Positions 26,524-34,111 of a stretch of DNA of 64,000 nucleotides are shown in pieces. The stretch's first letter is position 1, and every line of letters begins with the position of its first letter. The notes beneath the pieces were generated by a model. The model was given only the letters and a program-made list of their open reading frames with translations. It did no database searches and was not told the DNA's origin. Source of the stretch: Streptomyces sclerotialus (GTDB taxonomy: Bacteria > Actinomycetota > Actinomycetes > Streptomycetales > Streptomycetaceae); contig NZ_JBFOHP010000002.1 of NCBI RefSeq assembly GCF_040907265.1, forward strand, positions 8,197,950 to 8,261,949. Direction: 5' to 3'. Made by a program: the position numbers and the translations under genes.

Positions 26524-27804
26524 ATGGGGACCATGAGCGTGAACGACTGGGTGGAACGGCTCGGCGGCCCGGACGGCCCCGACCGCTACCGCCGCTACGC
26601 ACTCGGCAGCCTCGCCTACTTCGCCGTCTTCGGGGTCGGCATGTGGGCGCTCTGGGTGGGGCAGACGGATGCCGCGGCGGCCACGCTCGTATCCGTGACG
26701 GTGCTGGCCGCGGCCCACATCGTGACCCAGTTGCTGCTCTCCCGCGCCGCCCTGCGCCACTATCTCGCCGCGGGTCCGCGGCCGGACCGGCTGGTGGTGC
26801 TGTACACGATCGTGACCGTGGCCATGGCCGCCCTGGGATGTGCGCTGCTGGCCACCGGCCGTATCGGCGGCAAGAGTCTGGCGCCCTACATGTTGTGGCT
26901 GCTGATGTTCTACGCCGGCCCTGTCGCGCTGGCCCTGCCGGTCCGCGCCGGAGCGACGCTGATCGCGGTGTTCTCGGTCTCCGCCGCGGCGGGCAGCCTG
27001 GCGGCGGGGCTCACCGGAACGGAGCTGGCGCTCGTGCTCGGCGCCGCCGTGTTCATGGCGCCGTTCATGGCCGTGGCGTTCCGGCTCACCGGCTGGAGCG
27101 TCCAGCTGGTGGAGAAACTGGCCGCGGCACGCGAGACGCAGGCACGCCTGGCCGTCGCGGAGGAGCGGCTGCGCTTCGGCCGCGACCTCCATGACGTACT
27201 GGGCCGCAACCTCGCGGTCGTGGCCCTGAAGAGCGAACTCGCGGTGCAGCTGGCGCAGCGCGGCCGGCCCGAAGCGGTCGACCAGATGGTGGAAGTGCAG
27301 CGCATCGCGCAGGAATCCCAACGGGAGATCCGATCGGTGGTACGGGGGTACCGCACCGCCGACCTGCACACCGAGCTCGTCGGCGCCCGCTCCGTACTGG
27401 AGGCGGCCGGCATCACCTGCCGCATCGAGGAGGGGCCGGCAGCCCGGCTGCCCGACGACGTACAGGCCGCACTCGGCTGGGTGGTGCGAGAGGGCACCAC
27501 GAACGTGCTCCGCCACGCGCAGGGCGCCTCGCGCTGCACCGTGTCGCTGCGCACCGAAGGCATGGGCACCGAAGGCACGGGCACTGAAGGCACGGGCACT
27601 GAAGGCACGGGCACTGAAGGCACGGGCGCGGTGACGCTGGTGATGGAGAACGACGCCGCGCCTGTCGTCGGCGGCGGTGCCGGTACGGGCCTGTCCGGAC
27701 TGCAGGAACGCCTGACCGCGCTGAACGGGACACTGACCACGGAGAGGCTTCCCGGTGGCGACTTCCGCCTGATTGCACACATCCCGTTGGAGGAAGGCCA
27801 ATGA
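26524..27804 (+). CDS. NarL-type sensor histidine kinase
   Basis: This 426-residue kinase has five or six N-terminal membrane helices (residues ~20-180), a HisKA_3 dimerisation box with phospho-His in 'FGRDLHDVLGRNLAVVALKSEL' (~222), and a HATPase_c domain with N-box 'VVREGTTNVLRHAQGA' and G-box 'GTGLSGLQERL', as in DesK-like kinases. It starts at the ATG at 26524 (a second ATG is at 26533) after GGGACGAGGG. Between N-box and G-box lies a TEGTG pentapeptide repeated five times, absent from typical relatives. The response regulator overlaps its end by four bases. It probably controls the adjacent ABC exporter. Confidence 0.92.
   Translation: MGTMSVNDWVERLGGPDGPDRYRRYALGSLAYFAVFGVGMWALWVGQTDAAAATLVSVTVLAAAHIVTQLLLSRAALRHYLAAGPRPDRLVVLYTIVTVAMAALGCALLATGRIGGKSLAPYMLWLLMFYAGPVALALPVRAGATLIAVFSVSAAAGSLAAGLTGTELALVLGAAVFMAPFMAVAFRLTGWSVQLVEKLAAARETQARLAVAEERLRFGRDLHDVLGRNLAVVALKSELAVQLAQRGRPEAVDQMVEVQRIAQESQREIRSVVRGYRTADLHTELVGARSVLEAAGITCRIEEGPAARLPDDVQAALGWVVREGTTNVLRHAQGASRCTVSLRTEGMGTEGTGTEGTGTEGTGTEGTGAVTLVMENDAAPVVGGGAGTGLSGLQERLTALNGTLTTERLPGGDFRLIAHIPLEEGQ
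27556..27630. repeat. 15-bp tandem repeat inside the kinase ATPase domain
   Basis: Five units of GAAGGCAYGGGCACY encode EG(T/M)GT repeats within the histidine kinase, in frame. Copies 2-4 are identical, implying recent slippage. The insertion is in the variable loop between strands preceding the G-box, so it may be tolerated as a flexible loop. Confidence 0.85.
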
Positions 27805-28406
27805 TCAGGGTCCTGCTGGCGGAGGACGAGCATCTCATCCGGGGCGCGCTCGCCTCCCTCCTCGCCCTGGAGGACGACGTCAGCGTCGTCGCGGAGGCGG
27901 GAACGGGCGACGAAGCGCTGGCAATGGCCCGGGCGCACCGCCCCGACGTGGCCGTGCTCGACCTCCAGATGCCGGGGCTGGACGGCATCACGGTCGCCGC
28001 GCAGCTGCGCGACGCCGTCCCCGAGTGCTCCTCGATGATCGTCACCAGCCACGCGGACCCCGGAGCGCTGAAACGCGCGCTGAGCGCGGGCGTGCGCGGT
28101 TTCGTACCCAAGACGGTGTCGGCACAGCAGCTGGCGGAGATCATCCGCACGGTGTGCGCGGGCGGCCGCTACGTCGACCAGGAACTGGCCGCCGACGCCA
28201 TCGCCGCCGGCGAGTCCCCGCTGACGCCCCGCGAGGCGGAACTGCTGGCGTACGCCGAGAACGGAGCACCGGTCGGCGACATCGCCGCGCGGGCCTCGCT
28301 GTCCGCCGGAACGGTCCGCAACTACCTCTCGTCCGCCGCGATGAAACTCGGCGCGGCGAACCGCCACGTCGCCGCCCGGATCGCCCGCGAGCGGGGCTGG
28401 CTGTAG
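27801..28406 (+). CDS. NarL/LuxR-type response regulator
   Basis: This 201-residue regulator has a receiver domain with acidic pair 'AEDE' at the start, phospho-Asp in 'VAVLDLQMPG' (~54), the conserved Ser/Thr in 'MIVTSHA', and Lys in 'VPKTVS', followed by a C-terminal LuxR HTH (residues ~138-195) 'LTPREAELLAYAENGAPVGDIAARASLSAGTVRNYLSSAAMKLG'. This is close to DesR-type regulators. It overlaps the kinase gene by ATGA and completes the ABC-kinase-regulator operon from 24739. Confidence 0.93.
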   Translation: MIRVLLAEDEHLIRGALASLLALEDDVSVVAEAGTGDEALAMARAHRPDVAVLDLQMPGLDGITVAAQLRDAVPECSSMIVTSHADPGALKRALSAGVRGFVPKTVSAQQLAEIIRTVCAGGRYVDQELAADAIAAGESPLTPREAELLAYAENGAPVGDIAARASLSAGTVRNYLSSAAMKLGAANRHVAARIARERGWL

Positions 28407-28417
28407 GGACAGCTGCG

Positions 28418-29536
28418 TCATAGCTGGTCGAGGTACTGGCCGGTCAGGTGGAGGCCGGTGCGCAGGGTGTCGGTGTCGTCGGCGAAACCGATGCGTACGG
28501 TGTGTTCGATGTCGAACGCGGCGCCGGGGGTGAACATGACGCCGGTCTCCTTGAGCAGGCGGGTGCAGAACTCGTAGGAGCCGATGGGGGCGTCGTAGCG
28601 GAGGAGTGCGGTGGTACCGGAGGCCGGCTTCACGTAGTGGATGTCGGTGCGGCTGCCGACCCACTCGTCGAGGATGGCTAGGTTGGTGCGGGTGATCCGG
28701 TGGGAGCGGGCCAGGATGGTGTCCTTGTTCTCCAGGGCGACGCAGGCCAGCAGGTCATCGATGCGTCCGACGCTGATGGTGGTGTAGTCGCGGTGTGCGG
28801 CGACGGATTCCAGCAGGCCGGCGGGGCCGACGAGCCAGCCCAGGCGCAGCCCGGCCAAGGAGTACGGCTTGGACATGCTGCCGGTGGAGATGCCGCGTTC
28901 GTACAGATCGGCGATCGAGGCGGTGAACCCGTCGCCGGCCTGGTCGACGCCCCGGTACACCTCGTCGCACAGCACCCACGCACCGGCCCGGCGGGCGATC
29001 TCGGCGATGCGGGTCAGACCGGCCTCGCCGATGAGCGCACCGGTGGGGTTGTTGGGATTGTTGACCGCGATGAGTCTGGTGTCGGGGGTGACCAGGCGGT
29101 CGAGCTCGTCGAGGTCGGGCAGCCATCCGTTGCCCTCGCGCAGTGGCAGGTGCTCGACGCGGGCGCCGTAGCTGTCCGGGATGGAGTAGTGCTGCTGGTA
29201 GGTGGGGACCACGGTCACCACGTGGTCGCCGGGGCCGACGAGGGCGGCGTGCACCAGCGCGTTCGCGCCGATCGCACCATGGGTGACCAGGACGTTGTCC
29301 GGACTCTGGTCCGAATAAAGGTCCGCGACCAGCGCACGCAGGCGCGGGCTGCCGGGGATCGGCCCGTAGGTGAGCGGGGTGGCCGCCAGCTCGGCCAGCA
29401 CCTGCTCGCGCCGGCCGGACAGTTCCAGCAGTTCGCCGGTGGTGAGGGAGCGGACGCAGGTCTCGGCCAGGTTGTACCGGCAGGTCTCCTCGTACTGGTT
29501 CATCCACTGCTCGACTGCGAACTCGCGGATCTTCAA
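28418..29536 (-). CDS. PLP-dependent aminotransferase, class I/II
   Basis: This 372-residue fold-type I enzyme shows 'YGPIPGSPRLRALVADLY', 'NNPNNPTGALI', 'VLCDEVYRG' and the PLP-lysine motif 'SMSKPYSLAGLRLGW'. The N-terminal 'MKIREFAVEQWMNQYEETCRYNLAETCV' is typical of a subgroup of aspartate-aminotransferase-like enzymes of uncertain substrate (capreomycidine-synthase relatives share the beginning). The start codon is TTG at 29536; it is preferred because relatives begin exactly MKIxxFxVExWMN. It is divergent from an XRE-cupin regulator with strong operator palindromes, hence probably regulated by it. Confidence 0.87.
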   Translation of the reverse strand: MKIREFAVEQWMNQYEETCRYNLAETCVRSLTTGELLELSGRREQVLAELAATPLTYGPIPGSPRLRALVADLYSDQSPDNVLVTHGAIGANALVHAALVGPGDHVVTVVPTYQQHYSIPDSYGARVEHLPLREGNGWLPDLDELDRLVTPDTRLIAVNNPNNPTGALIGEAGLTRIAEIARRAGAWVLCDEVYRGVDQAGDGFTASIADLYERGISTGSMSKPYSLAGLRLGWLVGPAGLLESVAAHRDYTTISVGRIDDLLACVALENKDTILARSHRITRTNLAILDEWVGSRTDIHYVKPASGTTALLRYDAPIGSYEFCTRLLKETGVMFTPGAAFDIEHTVRIGFADDTDTLRTGLHLTGQYLDQL

Positions 29537-29640
29537 CGGGGCTGCCCCTTCGTGTCGTGGTCGTGGTGGACGTGGCAGCGGCAGGTATCGCCGCGGGAGA
29601 CGTCACCTGGTGGGTTTCGTCGCGGTGGATGTCGTTGCGG

Positions 29641-29715
29641 TGAATCTCCTCGCGGTGAATCTCCTCGTGGTGAATCTCCTCGTGGTGAATCTCCTCGTGG
29701 TGAATCTCCTTGTGG
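29641..29715. repeat. 15-bp tandem repeat upstream of the aminotransferase gene
   Basis: Five units of TGAATCTCCTYGYGG occupy 29641-29715, with two more degenerate units just before them. They lie in the 5' leader of the aminotransferase gene (read leftward), between its TTG start and the divergent promoter. Read in the leader direction each unit carries GGAGATTCA, a purine-rich ribosome-binding-site-like word. Confidence 0.8.
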
Positions 29716-29814
29716 TGGGCGGCTGAGGGAACCGCCGTGTGACGAGGCCGGAGAGGTCACCGCGCACGGGCGCGTTCGGGGACCTCGAGAGAGCTGACCA
29801 CTCGCTCGCATGGC

Positions 29815-29871
29815 GAGCAATATATTGCTCACCCGGCGCCTTGGGCAAGTTTTCTGCGCACTATACTGCTC
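29815..29871. promoter_or_regulatory. Two operator palindromes upstream of the XRE-cupin gene
   Basis: GAGCAATATATTGCTC (29815-29830) is a perfect 16-bp palindrome. A second copy of the same pattern, GCGCACTATACTGCTC (29856-29871), lies exactly 41 bp later and ends 3 bp before the ATG at 29875. Spacing of about four helical turns suggests cooperative binding. The central TATA of both could be part of the divergent -10 elements. The adjacent XRE-cupin protein is the likely ligand. Confidence 0.65.
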
Positions 29872-29874
29872 ACC

Positions 29875-30471
29875 ATGGGCAGTGAGGCGTCGGCCGGCAG
29901 CAGTACCACTCAGCAGTTCGTCACCCGCATCGGCGGACGCATCCGGGCGCTGCGCAAGCAGCGCGGCTGGAGCGTGCAGCAGCTGGCCGAGGCCGGCGGA
30001 ATCAGCCGCAGGATGCTCACCGATATCGAGCTGGGCCAGGCGAATCCCAGCCTCGCCACCGTCGACCGGGTCGCCCAGGCTCTGGACACCGACTTCGCCG
30101 CCCTGGCCCTGCCCGAGAGCGCGGGCGAGGGGAGGGGTGCGGGCGGCGCTGGTTCGGAGGTGGCGGGGACGCTCGTGTGGCAGGCTCCGGACGGCAGTCA
30201 GGCGCTCCTGCTGGGGGCGACGCAGAAGCCACGGGCTGAGCTGTGGCGCTGGACCCTGGCGCCCGGGGGGCAGTACGACGCCGAGCCCGACCGGCCCGGC
30301 GCACAGGAGATCCACCACGTTCTCGCCGGGCGTCTGACCCTGGCACTGGAGGCCGGGCCGCAGGTGCTGGCGTCCGGACAGAGCGCCGTCATCGCCAGCG
30401 ACCAGAAGTACGCCTACCTCAACGAGCAGGCCGAACCGGTCGTCTTCATGCGGGTCGTCACCGGTGCCTGA
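29875..30471 (+). CDS. XRE-family regulator with cupin domain
   Basis: This 198-residue protein has an XRE helix-turn-helix (residues ~18-75, 'WSVQQLAEAGGISRRMLTDIELGQANPSLATVDRVAQAL') and a cupin domain (residues ~100-195, 'ELWRWTLAPGGQYDAEPDRPGAQEIHHVLAGRLTLALE'). It is a paralogue in architecture of the regulator at 10328. Here the HTH recognition helix 'SRRMLTDIE' differs, as do the operators. Divergent orientation to the aminotransferase and palindromes covering its start imply autoregulation and control of that gene. Confidence 0.88.
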   Translation: MGSEASAGSSTTQQFVTRIGGRIRALRKQRGWSVQQLAEAGGISRRMLTDIELGQANPSLATVDRVAQALDTDFAALALPESAGEGRGAGGAGSEVAGTLVWQAPDGSQALLLGATQKPRAELWRWTLAPGGQYDAEPDRPGAQEIHHVLAGRLTLALEAGPQVLASGQSAVIASDQKYAYLNEQAEPVVFMRVVTGA

Positions 30472-30788
30472 CCAACCCGGCCGGTGCCGGTGGGGTACCG
30501 GTGGCTATCACCCGGAGCAGGGCGCTGCCTGGCTGCGTGTGCGGTTGCTCTGGGGGAGGTGGCTGCGTGCGTGGCTGTTCTGCGGCGGGCGCCTGGCTGT
30601 GCGCGCGAGCGTTGGGCGTACGTAGGAGTCTGTGTCATACCCCCTGATCAGTGACCCTGTGTGCTGGTTAGCGAGAGCACGGGGTTGTGGGTGGCGGCCC
30701 TACCGTTGTTTGCTCCCCGGCGTGGTGCTCGCTTTGATGCTTCCGGACGTGGATCGGTTGTGCGAGTGAGTGGCGAGGGGCGGCGGGC
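30472..30788. other. Intergenic gap, no feature recognised
   Basis: The 317 bp between the XRE-cupin gene and the MFS gene contain GT-rich sequence (GGCTGCGTGTGCGGTTGC repeated loosely around 30528-30580) and no credible coding frame. A promoter for the MFS gene presumably lies near 30640-30760, but no clear -35/-10 pair stands out. Confidence 0.5.
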
Positions 30789-32057
30789 ATGACGAGCGGG
30801 CACCGGATGAAACGTCTGCTGGGACATCGGCTGGGGCGGCGGTTCGGGTGGCTGTGGGGAGCGTATGGGACCAGTGCGCTCGGCACCTGGCTCGCTTTCG
30901 GCGCGTTCCCGCTGATCGCCATCCAGGTCCTGCACGCCGGACCGGCCGAGGTCGCCGTGCTCTCCTCCGTGGGGGCTGCGGTGGGCGCGGCCGTAGCGGT
31001 GCCGCTCGGCCCATGGGTGGAGTTCCGCCGCAAGCGGCCGGTACTGATCACGATGGACCTGATGCGGTTCGCGGCGCTGCTGACGATCCCCGTCGCGTAC
31101 ACGCTCGGCGCGCTCACCTTCTTCCAGCTCCTGCTGGTCTCGGTCGTCGTCGCGGCGGCCGACATCACCTTCCGCGCAGCCTCCGGCGCGTACCTGAAGA
31201 CGCTGCTGCCGGCCGAGGACCTGCTCGTGGCCAATGCCCGCTTCGAGTCCACGACTTGGACGACCACGATCATTGGACCGCCACTGGGTGGCGCGGCGAT
31301 CGGGCTCTTCGGCCCGGTGGTGACGGTGCTGGCCGACGCGGTCAGCTACCTGCTCTCGGCTCTGGGCATCCGCGCGATCGGCGGGCACGAGCCGCGGCCC
31401 GAGCGTCAGGAGGCCACGCGCATGCGGGCCCGGACTCTGCTCGACGGCTGGCGCTACATCCTCGCCGACGCGACGCTGCGTCCGCTCTTTTTCCACACCG
31501 CCCTCTTTCAAGGGCTGGTGATGGCCACTCAGCCGCTGCTGGCCGTGCTGATGCTCGGCCCACTCGGGTTCACACCGTGGCAGTACGGTCTTGCCTTCGC
31601 CGCGCCCTCGATCGGTGGGCTGCTCGGTTCGCGGCTGGCCCGCCCGCTCGTCAGCCGGTTCGGACAGCACCAGGTCCTGGTCGTCACCGGGGCCCTGCGC
31701 GCGATCTGGCCCATCGGCCTGGCCTTCCTGGGACCGGGCACCGGTGGACTGCTGCTGGTGATCGGCGTCGAGCTCGGGCTCATCTTCTGCTGTGGGGTCT
31801 TCAATCCCGTCTACGCCACCTACCGTCTGGAGTGCACCGCAACCCACCGGGTTGCCCGCACGCTGTCGGCTTGGACGGTGACGACCAAGGCCTCGACCGC
31901 GCTACTGACGGCCCTCTGGGGCGTGCTGGGGAGCCTGCTCGGCCCGCGTACGGCCATCGGTCTGGCCGGCGTGCTGCTACTGGCGACCCCGTTCCTGCTC
32001 CCCCGTCGCACGGCAGCGCCTCTGTCCAAGCCGGAGCCGACACCGAGCCGCACCTGA
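30789..32057 (+). CDS. MFS transporter, MFS_3/enterobactin-exporter type
   Basis: This 422-residue membrane protein has about eleven hydrophobic segments, with 'LWGAYGTSALGTWLAFGAFPLIAIQVL' at the start and the loop motif 'WVEFRRKRPVLITMDLMRF' between helices 2 and 3, as in DHA3/MFS_3 efflux proteins. 'EDLLVANARFESTTWTTTIIGPPLGGAAIG' in the middle is also typical of that group, which includes macrolide and siderophore exporters. The ATG at 30789 is used; RBS GAGGGGCGG precedes it. The nearest regulator is upstream and on the same strand. Confidence 0.85.
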   Translation: MTSGHRMKRLLGHRLGRRFGWLWGAYGTSALGTWLAFGAFPLIAIQVLHAGPAEVAVLSSVGAAVGAAVAVPLGPWVEFRRKRPVLITMDLMRFAALLTIPVAYTLGALTFFQLLLVSVVVAAADITFRAASGAYLKTLLPAEDLLVANARFESTTWTTTIIGPPLGGAAIGLFGPVVTVLADAVSYLLSALGIRAIGGHEPRPERQEATRMRARTLLDGWRYILADATLRPLFFHTALFQGLVMATQPLLAVLMLGPLGFTPWQYGLAFAAPSIGGLLGSRLARPLVSRFGQHQVLVVTGALRAIWPIGLAFLGPGTGGLLLVIGVELGLIFCCGVFNPVYATYRLECTATHRVARTLSAWTVTTKASTALLTALWGVLGSLLGPRTAIGLAGVLLLATPFLLPRRTAAPLSKPEPTPSRT

Positions 32058-32239
32058 CGGCCACCACAGCCGTCAGTGCGACCGGATGGCGCACGTGGCG
32101 CGGCGTAACCCCGGGTCGTGCTCAGCTGAGGGCTGTCGGAGCGAGCCGGATGGCGTCGGACCGCGGACGGATCCTCATCGGCCGGGGCGGCCCGGCCGCA
32201 TCGGCGGGGCCGACCTGAGCCGATCGGGGCTCTGGTGTG

Positions 32240-32334
32240 GGACGGGTCAAGCGGCGGGTCACGAGGGTGATGATGGTCCAGTTGATGTGTGCCTCGCTGT
32301 GCTGCGGGAGCCTTTCATCATCCCGGACATTCCT
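32240..32334 (-). mobile_element. IS5-type transposase, 3' remnant
   Basis: Read on the minus strand, 'RNVRDDERLPQHSEAHINWTIITLVTRRLTRP' is the C-terminus of an IS5-superfamily transposase (usually RDYERLxxHSEAHxxWAxIxLMxRRL). Nothing upstream in the same frame resembles the rest of the transposase, so only the last ~32 codons survive. No terminal inverted repeats could be identified. Confidence 0.65.
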
Positions 32335-33019
32335 CCGCGCCGGCGCCCAGCAGCGCCGCGGGGATGAGCTGCTGCTCACCGCGGTGCACCGGTTCGCCGC
32401 CCAGCTACCGCTGTCGGTCCGGCAGCGGGTACGCGCTGGTCTCCATTGGGGTGCAGCGCGGGCAAGAACACCGCCGCGCAGCTGCTTGCACGGCTCAACT
32501 CCCCCTCTCTCTAGCAGAGTTGGGGATGCCCGCTCGAGGCTCAGGCGCTGTCGTCGGCGCACGGGGAGCCGCTGCCGTACCCGAAACCCCCCACCCGGGA
32601 CAAGCCGGCACTGCGGGTGTGGTGGGCGGGGTCGGAGATGACGTCCATCAGCCGGGAACTGGTACGCCCTATACCCAAGGGGCCCGCAGTTCGCCGAGGG
32701 CGCGCTGGTGTCTGCGGAGCTGGTGCGCATGCTTCGGGGCGCTCCAGGACGAGGCCCCCGCCCGGTACAAGCGGTGGCGCGTCAACTCGGGGCGGGCCGG
32801 GTACGGCTGGTGTGCAGGACCCGGGTGACGGAGTTGCTGAGGAAGGGATCGTAGGCGGTGCACAGGCACCCCGCTCACCCCCGGCACGCAACGGCTCCGG
32901 CCCACCTCGACGCGGTCCACCTGCCGATTCATCCGAGATCTGCAGGTCGAGCGCGTGACTCCGCGCGCGGCCGGCACCGACGTGGAAACCGCCCTGGCAC
33001 CTCGGTCATCAGGGGGTTG
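32335..33019. other. Degraded region without an intact gene
   Basis: On the plus strand, short stretches such as 'LLLTAVHRFAAQLPLSVRQRVRAGL' (32375-32450) and 'ISRELVRPIPKGP' (32640-32690) look protein-like but are in different frames and end quickly. They probably derive from a decayed mobile gene next to the TnsA-like remnant. I cannot name the family. Confidence 0.4.
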
Positions 33020-33345
33020 CTGGGGGTGGGCGTGATGGACGACGCAGGGGCTCTGGTGAGTTACCGATGCCGGGACGGTGAATGCGTCGAGGGCCTGGCG
33101 TGGCGATCGGTCCCGCTGGATCGGCTGGTCCAGGCAACTCCGGGGCGCACGGTCCGGTGGTACCGAGGGCAGAGGCACTTCTCATGAGTCTACGGGTTTC
33201 GGCACACTGAGTGATCGCGTGATCTGCGGGAGTCGCCTGGAGCTGGTGAGGCTTCTCTTCGCCGACTTCGTCCGGTCCGTACGGGGCATCCATCGTCGCG
33301 CAGCCGTTTCCTCCGGTGATATCGGCTCTGCCCAGAACGTTCCGC
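33020..33345 (+). pseudogene. TnsA-like transposase endonuclease subunit, frameshifted fragment
   Basis: Two pieces in different frames, 'YRCRDGECVEGLAWRSVPLDRLVQATPGRTVRWYRGQRHFS' (ending at a TGA, 33185) and 'RVICGSRLELVRLLFADFVRSVRGI' (about 33218-33290), match the N-terminal half of actinobacterial TnsA-like heteromeric transposase endonucleases, where the second is normally 'HVxYESRLELxRLLxADFDPxVRGIxAQPF' containing a catalytic Glu. That Glu is replaced (CGS for YES). The gene is broken and its C-terminal nuclease core is absent, replaced by the carboxylesterase fragment. Confidence 0.6.
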
Positions 33346-33354
33346 CGCGCGCCG

Positions 33355-34033
33355 CTACGGAGTCACCAAGGGAAGCGGGGCGAAGACGTGTCGCTCCCAC
33401 AGCCGACGCGACGCCTCCTCCGGATAGGTGGCGACCGTCGGCGCGGTGTCGAAGAGTTGGACGCGGCGCTGGCCGCTGTTGTAGGCGGGCCAGCCCGGAT
33501 CTCCCGTGGTGGCGAAGGCGGTCCAGGCGGACCGGAAGCGGGCGGACAATGCCCCGGCCTCGGGCGACGGCGTGGGACCGATCAGCATTTCCCCGATGCC
33601 GCCATAAACACCGAAGGTCAGAGGCACGTCCAGGCCGTGGCAGGCGCCGAGCGCACCGTCGTCGGCGGGGGAGAACGCGGTCGGTGTGCAGGCGACGGGA
33701 CCAGCGGTGGACGTACTCACGCATCCGGGGCCGAGTGCGGCCCCGGCCTCGGCCAGCTTGCGCGGATCCACGCCGGCCAAGTCGGCCACCGTCGGACGCG
33801 GTCCGATCCCGCCGGCCAGGGTCTCGGCGACGTCCTTGGCCAACGCAACCGAGAAGAAGGGTCCTGGCACGCTCTGGGCGATGGCCCTATGGAACAGCGA
33901 CCGGGCCCGGGGCATGGCCATGAGGGCGGCGATGGATCCGGCGCCGGCCGACTCGCCGAAGACGGTGACCTGCTCCGGATCTCCTCCGAAGGCGGTGATG
34001 TGCTCCCGCGCCCACTCCCCATTCGTGCGTACG
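33355..34033 (-). pseudogene. Type B carboxylesterase, C-terminal fragment
   Basis: The frame encodes '[38 protein letters not shown]', the nucleophile-elbow region of α/β-hydrolase carboxylesterases (Ser in GESAGA), then a shortened middle and the C-terminal '[33 protein letters not shown]'. Intact enzymes have ~500 residues; only ~225 remain, the N-terminal half being missing at the junction with the tap promoter near 34030, and an internal segment also appears deleted. It marks a recombination boundary directly beside the tap-tpg pair. Confidence 0.75.
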
Positions 34034-34111
34034 CGATTAGTACGCCTTCTGTACGGTGAACGTGCGCGAACGGTACGCTTCTTGAGATAGGGTGGGAGCA
34101 GGAGGTGTTCC

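Noticed and set aside
27556..29715. Tandem arrays considered as CRISPR arrays
   Set aside because: Units are 10-18 bp in direct contact without unique spacers, and no cas gene is present.
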